A stretch of 64,000 nucleotides of DNA from NCBI GenBank assembly GCA_022009995.1, contig CP091734.1, forward strand, positions 186,001 to 250,000, in the 5' to 3' direction. Position numbers and translations under genes: made by a program. The notes beneath the pieces were generated by a model. It was not told where the DNA came from, made no database searches, and saw nothing but the letters and a program-made list of their open reading frames with translations. Below, piece by piece: positions 19,399 to 29,960 of this stretch. The first letter of the stretch is position 1. Every line of letters begins with the position of its first letter. The DNA comes from Clostridiales bacterium. Its GTDB lineage: Bacteria; Bacillota; Clostridia; Christensenellales; CAG-917.

Positions 19399-19596
19399 TT
19401 ATTTGCACCCGCCGCCACCGCCGCATCCGCAGCAGCAACACAAAATCACAAGCCACGGCCAGAAGCCGTACGCTCCGCCGCCGCATCCGCAACCGTCGTT
19501 GCAACCGCCACCGCATCCGCCACAGCAGCAAAGAAGGATAAGAATCCATAACATACAGTCACAGCCCGAACCGCCGCCGAAAAAGTTTCCGTTCAT
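19399..19596 (-). CDS. cysteine/glycine-rich small protein
   Basis: A 65-residue protein with 16 cysteines and more than 20 glycines, including blocks LLCCCGGCGGGC, DGCGCGGG and LCCCCGCGGGGG, interrupted by two hydrophobic stretches (MLWILILL and FWPWLVIL). AGG lies at a good distance before the start at 19596. The low-complexity sequence could mean membrane association with metal or disulfide chemistry; I recognise no family. The good ribosome-binding site and own terminator support a real gene. Confidence 0.6.
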   Translation of the reverse strand: MNGNFFGGGSGCDCMLWILILLCCCGGCGGGCNDGCGCGGGAYGFWPWLVILCCCCGCGGGGGCK

Positions 19597-19704
19597 AGCA
19601 CAACCTCCCTTTCATACTCGATAACCGCAAGGATTATCTATACTTCACAATACGCAAACTTCATTTTTTTTGTTACATAAAAACCTTGCCCGTCGGCGTT
19701 TCGC

Positions 19705-19733
19705 TTGACTTTTTCTTAATATGTAAATAGAAT
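19705..19733 (+). promoter_or_regulatory. glyS promoter
   Basis: TTGACT (19705-19710) and TAGAAT (19728-19733), 17 bases apart, 31 bases before the start. No T-box leader fits in this short distance. Confidence 0.65.
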
Positions 19734-19764
19734 ATAAATAAACTTTTTTATGAGGTATGCGTTT

Positions 19765-21153
19765 ATGGCAAATCTGACAATGGATAAACTCGTCGCGCTT
19801 GCGAAAAACCGCGGCTTCGTCTTCCCGGGAAGCGAAATTTACGGCGGTCTTGCAAACACCTGGGACTACGGTCCTTTGGGCGTCGAACTTAAAAACAATA
19901 TCAAAAAAGCGTGGTGGAAAAAATTCATCACCGAAAGCGAATATAACGTAGGTCTTGACTGCGCGATTCTTATGAATCCGAAAGTCTGGGAAGCAAGCGG
20001 ACATATCGGCGGTTTTTCCGACCCTCTTATGGACTGCAAAGCGTGCAAATCCCGTCATCGCGCCGACGACCTTATCGACAACTGGAACGCCAAAAAAGGT
20101 ATCACCCTTAACATCGCCGGCTGGACGAACGAACAGATGGAAGAATATATCAGGGAAAACAAAATCCCGTGCCCGATCTGCGGCAACTCCGACTTCACCG
20201 GCGTGAGAAAATTCAACCTTATGTTCAAGACTTTCCAGGGCGTCACGGAAGACACGACAAACACCGTGTACCTTCGTCCCGAAACCGCGCAAGGTATCTT
20301 CGTAAACTTCAAAAACGTGCAGCGCACCACAAGAGCGAAAGTGCCTTTCGGCATCGGACAAATCGGCAAGTCTTTCAGAAACGAAATTACCCCCGGCAAC
20401 TTCATCTTCCGCGTCCGCGAGTTTGAACAGATGGAACTTGAATTCTTCTGCAAACCCGGCACCGACCTTGAATGGTTCAATTACTGGAAGGAACACTGCA
20501 AAAATTGGCTTTACGGCCTCGGAATCAAGGAAGAAAACCTGCGCCTGCGCGACCACGATAAGGAAGAACTTTGCTTTTACAGCCGCGCCACGACCGACTT
20601 CGAGTTCAAATTCCCGTTCGGCTGGGGCGAACTTTGGGGCGTTGCCGACCGCACCGACTACGACCTTAACTGCCATCAGCGCGTCAGCGGCGAAAATATG
20701 GACTATGTCGATCCCGTCACGAACGAAAGATATATTCCTTACGTTGTGGAGCCGTCGCTGGGCGTCGAGCGTATGTTCCTTGCCGTGCTTTCAAACGCCT
20801 ATGACGAGGAAGAAGTCGACGGCGATACCCGCGTTGTTTTGCATTTGCATCACGCTCTCGCGCCGTATAAGGTTGCGGTGCTTCCTTTGCAAAAGAAACA
20901 ACTCGGAGACAAAGCGACGGAAATTTACCGTACGCTTCAAAAGCACTTTTCCTGCACGTACGACGAAAGCGCAAGCATCGGCAAACGTTACCGCCGTCAG
21001 GACGAAATCGGCACTCCTTTCTGCGTGACGGTTGACTTCGACACCATTGACGACGACACCGTAACCGTGCGTGAACGCGACAGCATGGCGCAAATCAGAA
21101 TGCCTGTCGATAAACTTGTCGAATATCTGGAAAGAACTCGCTTACTAAGATAA
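19765..21153 (+). CDS. glyS: glycyl-tRNA synthetase (single-chain, class II)
   Basis: Charges tRNA-Gly with glycine (EC 6.1.1.14). A 462-residue single-chain enzyme of the alpha2 type used by Bacillota with this architecture. Landmarks: GFVFPGSEIYGGLANTWDYG at the N-terminus, zinc-type cysteine pairs (DCKACKS, CPICGNSDF), class II motif 2 FGIGQIGKSFRNEITPGNF, motif 3 VVEPSLGVERMFLA, and the C-terminal anticodon-binding domain (APYKVAVLPLQKK). The ATG at 19765 is preferred, with TGAGG ten bases upstream; an in-frame ATG at 19750 is possible. Stands alone with promoter and terminator. Confidence 0.95.
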   Translation: MANLTMDKLVALAKNRGFVFPGSEIYGGLANTWDYGPLGVELKNNIKKAWWKKFITESEYNVGLDCAILMNPKVWEASGHIGGFSDPLMDCKACKSRHRADDLIDNWNAKKGITLNIAGWTNEQMEEYIRENKIPCPICGNSDFTGVRKFNLMFKTFQGVTEDTTNTVYLRPETAQGIFVNFKNVQRTTRAKVPFGIGQIGKSFRNEITPGNFIFRVREFEQMELEFFCKPGTDLEWFNYWKEHCKNWLYGLGIKEENLRLRDHDKEELCFYSRATTDFEFKFPFGWGELWGVADRTDYDLNCHQRVSGENMDYVDPVTNERYIPYVVEPSLGVERMFLAVLSNAYDEEEVDGDTRVVLHLHHALAPYKVAVLPLQKKQLGDKATEIYRTLQKHFSCTYDESASIGKRYRRQDEIGTPFCVTVDFDTIDDDTVTVRERDSMAQIRMPVDKLVEYLERTRLLR

Positions 21154-21160
21154 AATGATA

Positions 21161-21186
21161 AAAGGCTCGGTTTACCGAGCCTTTTT
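21161..21186 (+). terminator. glyS terminator
   Basis: AAAGGCTCGG-TTTA-CCGAGCCTTTTT, ten-pair stem with T tract directly after glyS. Confidence 0.9.
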
Positions 21187-21198
21187 GTATGATTAAAG

Positions 21199-21462
21199 AT
21201 GTTATTCGGTCGTTTACTTAAACAAATCAGAAAAAGAAAAGGCTATACCAGCCAACAACTTGCCGACGCTTTGCACGTCTCCCGCAGCACTTACAGCCGC
21301 TACGAAAACGACTTAAAGGACGTGGAGCCCGACATACTTTTGGGCCTTGCGAATTTTTACGACACCACCGTTGACGACTTCCTTCTCTGGAACGCGCTTA
21401 TCAAGTCGCCCGATTATCCGATGAACGTCAACAAATTAAGGAAACTTGGAAAATTAAAATAA
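21199..21462 (+). CDS. XRE-family helix-turn-helix protein
   Basis: An 87-residue DNA-binding protein with a Cro/C1-type domain: LLKQIRKRKGYTSQQLADAL followed by HVSRSTYSRYENDLKDVEPD and LANFYDTTVDDFLLW. The rest is a short basic tail. It starts 13 bases after the glyS terminator and overlaps the convergent hflX gene by nine bases. Target unknown. Confidence 0.8.
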   Translation: MLFGRLLKQIRKRKGYTSQQLADALHVSRSTYSRYENDLKDVEPDILLGLANFYDTTVDDFLLWNALIKSPDYPMNVNKLRKLGKLK

Positions 21463-23034
21463 TTTTTCGACGATCATTTCTTTCAGTTTATTCACGCTGT
21501 CCCCGGTTTTTGCCGAAATCACGACGGCGTTTTTTTCGTCTGTGGAAAAGCCTGCGTTTTCGTCGGCTTTGTTATAAACCGTTATAATCGGCGTGTCGGT
21601 AACGCCCAGCGACGCGAGGACGTCTTTCACGACTTTTTCCTGTCTTTCAAGGTCCTTTGAACTGCAATCCGCAACGTGCAGAATAAGGTCGGCGTACGTT
21701 GCTTCTTCCAGCGTGCTTCTGAAAGCGTCGACGAACTCGTGCGGGAGATTGTCGATGAAACCTACGGTGTCGGTCAGAAGATATTCCTTTCCGATATCGA
21801 CGAAAATCTTGCGCGTCACGGGATCGAGCGTTGCGAAAAGTTTGTCTTCCGCCTTGACTCCCGCTTTCGTCAGAAGGTTCATCAGCGTGGACTTTCCGGC
21901 GTTTGTATACCCGACGATAGCAACGGTTTATGCCCGATTTTTTGCGGCGTTCACGGCGCAAATCCCTTTCTTTTTTTCAGAATTTCGATGCGTTCCGACA
22001 GTTCGTAAATGCTGCGGCGGATGCGCCGTCTGTCGGTTTCGAGTTTGGTTTCGCCGCTTCCTTTCGTCGCTGCGCCGCCGGAGCCCCCGCCACCGATTCT
22101 CGACAATTCTTTGCCTTGTCCCAAAAGTTTCGGCAAAGTATATTTCATCATCGCGAGTTGCACTTGAAGTTTGCCCTCGTTCGAGGTTGCGTGCCGCGCG
22201 AAAATTTCAAGAATGAGCATCGGACGGTCGATGACCTTCGCGCCGACGTATTCTTCAATATTGTTCAGTTGACTTCCCGTGAGCATATTGTTGAAAATGA
22301 CGAATTCCGCATTTCGACTTGCACAAGGCGTTTGATTTCTTCAAGTTTGCCAAGCCCCGCGCAATAGCCCTTGTCGGGATTTTGTTTTTGGACAACCGCG
22401 CCTTTGACGTCAAGTCCCATCGTGTCGGCGAGTCGTTTCAGCTCCTCGATTTCGACGTCGAGGTCGCTGCCCGTGCCGACGTTTACAAGGATTGCCCCGC
22501 GCGTTTCGGGCGTATTGTCGACAACGTCGGGGATCACCGATTTTCTTTCGTATTCGGTGATTTTCGAAATCATTTCGGCGTCGTCGATTTTTGCCGCGGA
22601 CTTAAAATAAAACCTGTCGATTTTTTTGCCGTTGATAAAAGCGACTTCGACGTCGTTTACTCTTCCGTGCAACACGCCGACGGCAATCATTGCATCAAGG
22701 CGCATCGACGTGAGCGCGGACGTGTCCATATCCGACAGTTTCCGCTTCCTTTCGGGTGAGTATGCACGCATCTCACGCCCTGAAAACGTTTGTCGCTGCG
22801 CTTCAACGAAAAATCTTCAAGCGATACCGTGCCGCTGTCGCCCACTCCCACCGCGACGACCTGTCCGTTTCTTGCGACGAACACGCAAATCTCGCGGTTG
22901 ATTTTTTCGGTAATTTCGGCAATAGTCGAAAGAACCGTCCTGTCGATAAGAAGGTTTTTGTCGTACGCCCCGATAAGAGCGTCAAGCCGCGCAATCACGG
23001 TTTGTTTTATTCCTTTCGTATTGCCGTAAACCAT
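21454..23034 (-). CDS. hflX: GTPase HflX with N-terminal extension (three frameshifts)
   Basis: HflX is a ribosome-associated GTPase that splits stalled or stress-inactivated ribosomes. The frame-corrected protein is about 525 residues, longer than E. coli HflX because of an N-terminal extension (GVGDSGTVSLEDFS...RCVHTHPKGSG) known from clostridial homologues. Then the HflX domain (GYCAGLGKLEEIKRLVQ; GGGGSGGAATKGSGETKLE; RRRIRRSIYELSERIE coiled coil) and the GTPase domain with P-loop GYTNAGKSTLMNLL, switch II DTVGFIDNLPHEFVDAFRSTLEE and VYNKAD. Indels near 21925, 22312 and 22740. Confidence 0.9.
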
Positions 23035-23045
23035 AATAAAATCCG

Positions 23046-24505
23046 TTAAGCCCTGGTGGAGTAGTTGGGGCTTTCTTTCGTAATCGTGATGTCGTGCGGA
23101 TGGCTTTCGATAAGCGACGCGTTGGAAATTCTGACGAATTCCGCCGTGGTACGCAGTTCTTCGATGTTATGTTTTCCGCAGTAGCCCATACCGGAGCGGA
23201 TACCGCCGACCATCTGATAAACGACGTCGGCAAGGCTTCCCCTGTAAGGTACGCGACCTTCGACGCCTTCGGGCACGAGTTTTCTCGCGTCTTCGCTGTC
23301 CTGGAAGTATCTGTCTTTGCTGCCCGCCGCCATTGCGGAGATACTGCCCATTCCGCGATACACTTTGAAACTTCTTCCCTGGAACATTTCGATGTCGCCG
23401 GGGCTTTCCATAGTTCCCGCAAACAGACTTCCGATCATGACCGCCGCCGCGCCCGCGCCGATTGCTTTCACGATGTCGCCGCTGAATTTGATACCGCCGT
23501 CGGCGATGACTTTCTTGCCGTATTTGTCGGCAGTTTCGGCGCAGTCCATAACCGCCGTGATTTGCGGCACGCCGATACCGGCGATAACGCGCGTCGTACA
23601 GATACTGCCGGGGCCCATACCGACTTTATGATGTCCGCGCCCGCTTCGATGAGATCGCGCGTGGCTTCCGCCGTTGCGACGTTACCCGCGATGACGGGAA
23701 GACAAGGGAATTTCTTTTTGATTTTTTTGACCGTTTCGATAACGATCGCGTTGTGTCCGTGCGCCGTATCGACGGCGATTACGTCGACTTTGTTTCTGAC
23801 GAGTTCTTCAACCCTTTCCATCGTGTTGTTCGCGATGCCGACCGCCGCTCCCGCAAGCAGTCTGCCGCCTGCGTCCTTTGCGGAGTTGGGATACTGAATG
23901 GCTTTTTCGATGTCCTTGATGGTGATAAGCCCTTTCAGATTGAAATCGGCGTCGACGATGGGCAGTTTTTCGATGCGGTGCTCCCCGAGAATTTCTTTCG
24001 CCTCTTCAAGCGTGGTGCCGACGGGCGCGGTCACAAGGTTTTTCCACGTCATTATATTGCCGATGGGCTGGTTGTAATTTGTCTCGAATTTAAGATCGCG
24101 GTTGGTAAGAATACCCACGAGTTTCCCTTCTTTCGCGATAGGAACGCCGCTGATTCTGTACTTTGCCATAAGTGCGACCGCTTCGGTAACGAGGTTGTCC
24201 GGTCCAAGGTAAAACGGATCGGTAATGACGCCGTGTTCGCTGCGCTTCACGCGGTCTACGTGCGCCGCCTGTTCTTCGATCGTCAGGTTTTTGTGAATGA
24301 TACCGACGCCGCCTTCCCTTGCCATCGCGATTGCCATCTGGGATTCGGTAACGGTATCCATTCCCGCGCTCAGAAGCGGAATGTTAAGTTTAAGCCCTTT
24401 TGCAAGTTCCACCGACAAATCGACGTCTTTGGGAAGCACGTCGCTGCGCTTGGGGATAAGCAAAACGTCGTCAAAAGTTAAACCTTCCTTCAAAATCTTT
24501 GCCAT
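23046..24505 (-). CDS. guaB: inosine-5'-monophosphate dehydrogenase (frameshifted)
   Basis: Oxidises IMP to XMP with NAD+, the committed step to guanine nucleotides (EC 1.1.1.205). Motifs: LTFDDVLLIPKRSDVLP at the N-terminus, two CBS domains (GVPIAKEGKLVGILTNRD and IEKLPIVDADFNLKGLITIKD), the barrel stretch AVDTAHGH, the catalytic loop GPGSICTTRVIAG with the active-site cysteine, and a C-terminal YRGMGSISAM/EGVEGRVPYRG flap. About 485 residues. An indel near 23615, just before the catalytic loop, splits the frame. Confidence 0.95.
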
Positions 24506-24572
24506 TTGTACACCTCGTTAAAAATTATTTGCGGAAAAATTGTAAATTTTTCTTATGTTATAATATTTGGGA

Positions 24573-25550
24573 TTAAAAGTCAACGGATTTTTTGATTTTG
24601 CCGTCCCGTTTTTTGAAAATTACGAAAACCGATAAAACGATTACGATAAGTATGCCCATTCCCGACACGACGGGATAATAATAATCGACGATATCCTCAA
24701 AAGAGAACAACCCTACAAACGGCAACGACAAAAGCGTGACGAAAACGACGCCCGCGGTTTTCTTTTTTTCGTCCGACGCGATTATTTCCGCCGCCGTTTC
24801 AAGCGCGGATACCATCGTCGTAAATACCGAAAGAAGTATCACCGCGCCCGCCGCGTATTTAAGCCCGACCTTGTCCGCCGCGGCATACACGGGCATTTCG
24901 CCGCCGCTCTTTTTCACGACAAGCGTGATAAGCGCAAGCATCGTCGCCATAACGACCGCAGTCACGCACCCCGACGCCCAAATTGACTTTTTCGTCGCGG
25001 TTTTTCCAAGCCTTATCATCACGCCCATCGACAACATAACGTTCATCGCGGCGTACGTTATCCCGTTGAAAAAGTTGTATGCGCCGCTTGCTTTTTCTTT
25101 GTCGGAATATACGAAAATCACCACCGTGAGAAGAAGTATCACGGGCACCGCAACAGAGTTCAGCCCCTTCATGAACCTTAACCCGTTTGCAGCGATGAAT
25201 CCCGCCGCGACAACCCACGCCACACTTGTGTATTTAATATCGAATATTTTCACAAAAAGGGTTTCAACACCCGAAAACATTGCTATAAAAGTGATATATG
25301 CACAAATGAACATACATACATCATAAAGTACTTTTGCCTTATTCTGCAACATATGTTCATTGATTCTATCGTTGAATTTTGCGCCGATTGCCAAAAAATA
25401 CGCGTTAAAAAGTCCCAGTAAAATCCCCGAAAAAATCGGCACGGCAATGCTTGATCTTCCGAAATACAACAATACTTCCTGCCCCGTTGCAAACCCCGCG
25501 CCGATGACCGTCCCGATAAACACGGCGGCGCACTTCAATCCTTCTTTCAT
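24573..25550 (-). CDS. YkvI-family membrane transporter-like protein
   Basis: A 325-residue membrane protein with about ten hydrophobic segments, starting KCAAVFIGTVIGAGFATGQE, the signature of the YkvI/'Yun' family related to amino-acid/cation symporters (APC-type fold, broken helix with GAGFA). Substrate unknown. A hairpin lies immediately in front of the start codon. Confidence 0.78.
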   Translation of the reverse strand: MKEGLKCAAVFIGTVIGAGFATGQEVLLYFGRSSIAVPIFSGILLGLFNAYFLAIGAKFNDRINEHMLQNKAKVLYDVCMFICAYITFIAMFSGVETLFVKIFDIKYTSVAWVVAAGFIAANGLRFMKGLNSVAVPVILLLTVVIFVYSDKEKASGAYNFFNGITYAAMNVMLSMGVMIRLGKTATKKSIWASGCVTAVVMATMLALITLVVKKSGGEMPVYAAADKVGLKYAAGAVILLSVFTTMVSALETAAEIIASDEKKKTAGVVFVTLLSLPFVGLFSFEDIVDYYYPVVSGMGILIVIVLSVFVIFKKRDGKIKKSVDF

Positions 25551-25553
25551 AAA

Positions 25554-25583
25554 ATAACCCTATGCCTTGCGACACAGGGTTAT
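25554..25583 (-). terminator. hairpin between HEAT-repeat gene and YkvI gene
   Basis: On the minus strand ATAACCCT and AGGGTTAT form a perfect stem followed by TTTT, only four bases before the YkvI start codon, with the AAGG of a possible ribosome-binding site in the loop. It may terminate the upstream transcript or control translation of the YkvI gene. Confidence 0.5.
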
Positions 25584-25605
25584 GAATAAATAACATTATG
25601 AATAT

Positions 25606-26459
25606 TCAGTTTTTCGTTTCGGCGGTTTCGGGATTTTCGCCGTTTTCCCCGATATGATTTATGTACTTGTAATACGGATCGTCCGAAAAATCTTTTTCTT
25701 CCGTCATCTCCCCGCCGAGTTCTTCGACGGCGTTTCTTATCTCGACAAATTCCACGTAATTTATATCGACCTCGCTTGCGAAACTTTTGAGAATGTCGAT
25801 TGCGGCAGGATCGCCGTATCTTCCGAGAAGCCCCGCGTACGTCGGCACGTCTTCGGCGCGCTGCAACATGGTAACGAGCCAGTAAAACACATCCTTTCTC
25901 CCCTTGAAGTTTGAAAGCACCTCAACGAGAATTCCCTGATTTTTTTCGGGCACGGAGTTTATGATTTCCAATATTTTTTCGGGCACGCAGTCGTCGCCGT
26001 CGGACAGATATTCGAAAGCGACCGTTTTCACTTCGTCGGGCATTTCGTCGTTTGTAAGGACGGAAATGAAAATATCTTCGACTTCTTCGTCGTCGATTTC
26101 TTTAAGTAAAAGCGCGGCAAGAAGTTTTGCGTCCTTGTTGTTTTCGTACAAAAGACCGTTCAGGTATTCGGTTGCGCCTTCCGCGCGCACGACCTCGTCG
26201 CAAATGGTGTCGGTAACTTCGATATTGTTTCAAGGCATTTCGAAACGTAGTCGAAAATTTCGCCGTCTTCGCGAAGTTCCGCCGCGTACTCTTTCGGTGT
26301 TTTGCCGTCAAGGGTTTTTATTCTTACGTTTTCAAACCTGTTGAAAAGCATGCCGAGATCGTCTTCCAGCGCCTCGTGCGAGGAATACTTTTCCTTATTT
26401 TTCCTTACGGCTTCCTGCACGTAAAGTTCAAACAATTTGTCAAGATTTTCAAATTTCAT
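25606..26459 (-). CDS. HEAT-repeat-like helical protein (frameshifted)
   Basis: About 284 residues, acidic and all helical, with repeating units such as AKLLAALLLKEIDDEEVEDIFI, DEVKTVAFEYLSDGDDCVPEKIL and PTYAGLLGRYGDPAAIDILKSF that look like HEAT repeats, a scaffold for protein binding. An indel near 26225 breaks the frame at KCLE. The start used is the ATG at 26459, inside the end of the TPR gene (11-base overlap), so both are made together. Specific role unknown. Confidence 0.65.
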
Positions 26460-28360
26460 ATTTTTCGTCAACCTCTTTCAATAATTCGACGTATCTTAAA
26501 TACTTTTCGTCAATGACGGTCATGGGCGTCGAACGTCTGACGCGGTGCGTGGACAAGTCGCACAAGGCGTCTTTCATCGCAACCATACTGTCAACCGAAT
26601 TCAACTCTTTCACAAGGTCTTTCGGGCTTAAGTCGCTCATTAAAAACCCCGAGATTCTTTTCAGCCTTTCGCTCAGCGCGTCCACGGCGGATTTCGGCTT
26701 TTTCTCCCGCATAATCACCTGCGAAAAGGCAAAATACGCGGCGGCTTTCACGACGTCGTTAATTCCTTTTTCCCAGCCGTAATCGCCCATTTTCACGATT
26801 TTCAGTTTTTCGTCGATATTCGCGACGGCAACCTCGCCCGGCATTGCGTCCGAAAGATAAACCGTCAGCGCAAGGGTTTTGAGATACGGCGACGCGTACG
26901 GCGAAATAAGCAGTTTTTCGTACATATCGAACATTTGCTTGGAAACGTACGTGGTAAGCCCCGTCATCAGGACGTACACGTTCTGCTCGTTCTCGTTAAG
27001 TAACACGTATTCGATATTTCTGTAAGCATCCTTGTCGTATTTCAGGTAATTCATAAACCCGATGTTGTCCTGCATCTTCATTTTGAGATCGGACAAAATC
27101 CGCACGCGTTTAAGCATCACTTCCATATCGCCGTACGGTATAAGACCGTCTTCGCCGTCGTTGATTTTGTCAAGCAACAGACGGGCTTCGAAATTGTCGG
27201 GATACAGTCGGACGATTTCCAGAAAAGTCGCGCGGGCGGGCTTGATATATCCGCAGTTGTACTGCGCTTTCCGTACAGAATCAAAAACTGCGGCTGATAC
27301 GGAAAGTCGGGCAAAACGTTTTCGACGGCGTCAAGCACTCCTTCGTGGTCGAGCGCAAGACGGCACGCGTCAAGTTTCACCATATATTCCATCGTGTTTT
27401 TGGGTTTTTCGGTTTTGATTTCCGAAAACACTTTTTCGGCGTCCGTCTTTTCGTCAAGGAGTTTTAAGGCAATGTAATAATAACACTTCAACGAAAAGTC
27501 GTCGGGCAAGCCTTTAAGCGCGGTTTCGGCGGCGATTTTCATCGACTGCAACCGGTCAAGCGCAAGATAACACATCGCCTTGTTTTTCTCGGCAATGTAA
27601 TAATATTTCCCGTTTTTCTCGTTTATGTTTTTGAGAAGGTCAAGTGACTCCTGCGGTTTTCCCGTCGAAAACAGTTTGAATGCGTCGGAAATAATCTGCT
27701 CGCACTCCGCCGACGGACGGGGATAAACCTGCTTGAATCCGATTTCGGTACGGCGCTTTTCGGGTTTGTCGTCTTCTTCGCCGTCGTCGAAGTTCAGAAG
27801 TTTTTCCATAAGCTCCGAAAACTTCATAAAGTCGGGATTTCCGCCAAGTCCTTCCAGATCGTTTATCGTAAGGTTTTTCAGATTTTTCAGGTCTTTTTCT
27901 TTGACAAGGTTTTCGCCGCCCTTTTCTTTTCTCGATACGACAAGCCTTAAGTGCCGTTCAAACTCCCGCTCTTCTTCGTCGTCGGGGAAAAGGGTTTCGC
28001 CGTCTTCGGTCTGCACCGTCAGAAACTCCGAAAAGTCGTAATCGACGCCGTAAGTATCCTTGTAATATTTCGCAAGGCGGAACTTGCCGTTAACGAGCGC
28101 GTTCGAGATAATGCCCTTAATCGCGTCCTTCGACTTTGTTTTTGCATAGGCGGTCATATATGCGACGTTGCTTTCGTTGAAGGCGTTCATATCGGCGTAA
28201 ATCCGTCCGATGAGAATGAGCGCGTCCTTGTTTTTTTCGTCGCGTTTCACGACTTCGAACAATAAGGTAAGTGCGTCGGCGAAGTTCTCGTCGGCGTAAA
28301 GATCGTTTGCGCGGTCTATCTTATATTCGATTGTGTCGTCAAACTTAATAACTTTGCCAT
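26449..28360 (-). CDS. large tetratricopeptide-repeat protein (frameshifted)
   Basis: About 635 residues of TPR-like repeats: units such as DLYADENFADALTLLFEVVKR, DALILIGRIYADMNAFNES, KCYYYIALKLLDEKTDAEKV and a C-terminal helical domain. An acidic insert (FPDDEEEREFERHL) lies between repeat blocks. The likely start is the ATG at 28360 (AKVIKFDDTIEYKID) if one A missing near 28350 is restored; a second indel near 27265 splits LYGK from the rest. It follows hslO by 17 bases and overlaps the HEAT gene. Probably a scaffold protein; partner unknown. Confidence 0.65.
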
Positions 28361-28377
28361 AGTACAAAATAACGGTT

Positions 28378-29247
28378 TTATGCCTTTGAAAACAATGCAT
28401 CAACGTCGTTTTTGGTGAAAACGTACTTTTTGTTGCAGAATTGACAAGTAAGTTCCAACTTCCCGTTTTCACGCAGAATATCGTACGCCTCGTCGCGCCC
28501 CAAAGACACGACGACTTGTTCAAGCCGCGCCCTATTGCACGTGCATTCGTACGTCGGATACACGTCGGGAAGATAAAAAATATCGAAATGCGAAAAGTAC
28601 CTGTCGATAATATCTTCGGGCGTCATTTCCTTGAACAGGTCGCTGACGCGCGTGAAATTCGTCAATATATCTTCCATCACCGTGATTGCGTTGTCGTCCG
28701 CCCCGGGAAGCGCGCTTACGAATATTCCGCCCGCCGACACGCACTCGTTATCCGCCGCAAGCACGCCGAGCGCCACCGCCGACGGCTGTTGTTCGGACAC
28801 CGTGAAATAATACGCAAAATCGTTTGCGATTTCCCCGTCGACAATCGGGCATCTTCCCGAATACGGCTCTTTCAGTCCAAGGTCTTTTATGACGCTGATA
28901 TAGCCGTTTTTGCCGACGCCGCCGCCCACGTCGAGTTTCCCTTTTCCGTTCAGCGGAAGTTCGACCGCGGGGTTTTCGACGTAGCCCCTGACCTTTGCGC
29001 CGTAATCGGACAGCACGACGATTCTTCCAAGCGGACCGCCGCCGTTAATCGTAATCGACAATTTTTGTTTGTCGTCTTTAAGTTCCGTCCCCATATACGC
29101 GCCGACGATAAGCGTCCTGCCGAGCGCAGCCGCCGCGGTACGGGAAAGAGAGTGAATTTTTATCGCTTTGTCGACAAGTTCCTTTGCGGAAATCACGCTG
29201 ACGAGAATCGTCTTGTCGAACAGCATAAATCTTTTTATAACGTCCAT
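28378..29247 (-). CDS. hslO: redox-regulated chaperone Hsp33
   Basis: Hsp33 is a holdase activated when oxidants release its zinc. 289 residues with the N-terminal domain (GRTLIVGAYMGTELK, GPLGRIVVLSDYGAKVRGYVENP, GGGVGKNGYISVIKDLGLKEPY) and the four zinc-binding cysteines CTC...CQFC near the C-terminus. The ATG at 29247 overlaps the stop of the methyltransferase gene (TAATG). A longer open frame upstream has no conserved sequence. Confidence 0.93.
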   Translation of the reverse strand: MDVIKRFMLFDKTILVSVISAKELVDKAIKIHSLSRTAAAALGRTLIVGAYMGTELKDDKQKLSITINGGGPLGRIVVLSDYGAKVRGYVENPAVELPLNGKGKLDVGGGVGKNGYISVIKDLGLKEPYSGRCPIVDGEIANDFAYYFTVSEQQPSAVALGVLAADNECVSAGGIFVSALPGADDNAITVMEDILTNFTRVSDLFKEMTPEDIIDRYFSHFDIFYLPDVYPTYECTCNRARLEQVVVSLGRDEAYDILRENGKLELTCQFCNKKYVFTKNDVDALFSKA

Positions 29248-29960
29248 TATTTTTTCGCAACGACGATAAGTCTGTTGCAACGCTCCGTAAATTTTTTGAA
29301 TTTTTCGTTAAAAAACCGATAAGAAAAGCCCGCCGCCGTCAATGCGGATTCGACGTCTTTCGTTTTGTGTATATATTGCGATTCGCTTTCGTCAAAGCGG
29401 CGATACACGTCGCCGTCCCGCTCGAAAAAGGTCAGATCCATTTTTATTTTTTCGCCCTTTTTCGTGTTTTGCCAAAGGTACGTCAGGTTTTCGTCGTCCT
29501 CGTAAAAAAGGTTGTTTCCGAGCACGTTTTCAAGTTTATTGGCGGAACTCACGTCAAAAATAAAAATACCGCCGTCGTTCAACGCGGAGTAAATTTCATT
29601 AAACGCCGCCGCCAGGTTTTTCCCCTTGACGTAATTGAATCCGTCGCAGACAGCCGTCACGAAATCGCACTTTTTTTCAAGGTGTAAATCGTTCAGGTCG
29701 GAAAAAACAAACGGCACGTCAAGGCGTGCTTTTCTTGCTTTTTCGGTCGCTTTTTCAAGCATTTCGGGCGAAACGTCGCCGCCGACGACCTTGAACCCGT
29801 TGCGTTTAAGGCGGATTGCCATTTCGCCGCTGCCGGACGCCAGATCGTATCCGAACCCGCCCCAAACGTCTTTCAGATTTTCAAGGGCGAACTTTTCGTA
29901 CGCGTCGTAGTCAAAGTCGCCCATCAGATCGTCATAATACTTTGCAAGTATCTCGTACAA
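29247..29960 (-). CDS. class I SAM-dependent methyltransferase
   Basis: A 237-residue methyltransferase: motif I FGYDLASGSGEMAIRL, an acidic residue at the end of strand 2 (VVGGDVSPEMLEKA), a D-rich motif FVFSDLNDLH and IFIFDVSSANKL. The C-terminal part (YLWQNTKKGEKIKMDLTFFERDGD) is typical of small-molecule or protein methyltransferases found upstream of hslO in Clostridia. The start is a TTG overlapping the stop of the gene before. Substrate unknown. Confidence 0.8.
   Translation of the reverse strand: MYEILAKYYDDLMGDFDYDAYEKFALENLKDVWGGFGYDLASGSGEMAIRLKRNGFKVVGGDVSPEMLEKATEKARKARLDVPFVFSDLNDLHLEKKCDFVTAVCDGFNYVKGKNLAAAFNEIYSALNDGGIFIFDVSSANKLENVLGNNLFYEDDENLTYLWQNTKKGEKIKMDLTFFERDGDVYRRFDESESQYIHKTKDVESALTAAGFSYRFFNEKFKKFTERCNRLIVVAKK

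Noticed and set aside
19645..20676. A 343-codon frame antisense to glyS
   Set aside because: Shadow frame of a highly conserved gene with strong codon bias; no domain and no ribosome-binding site.
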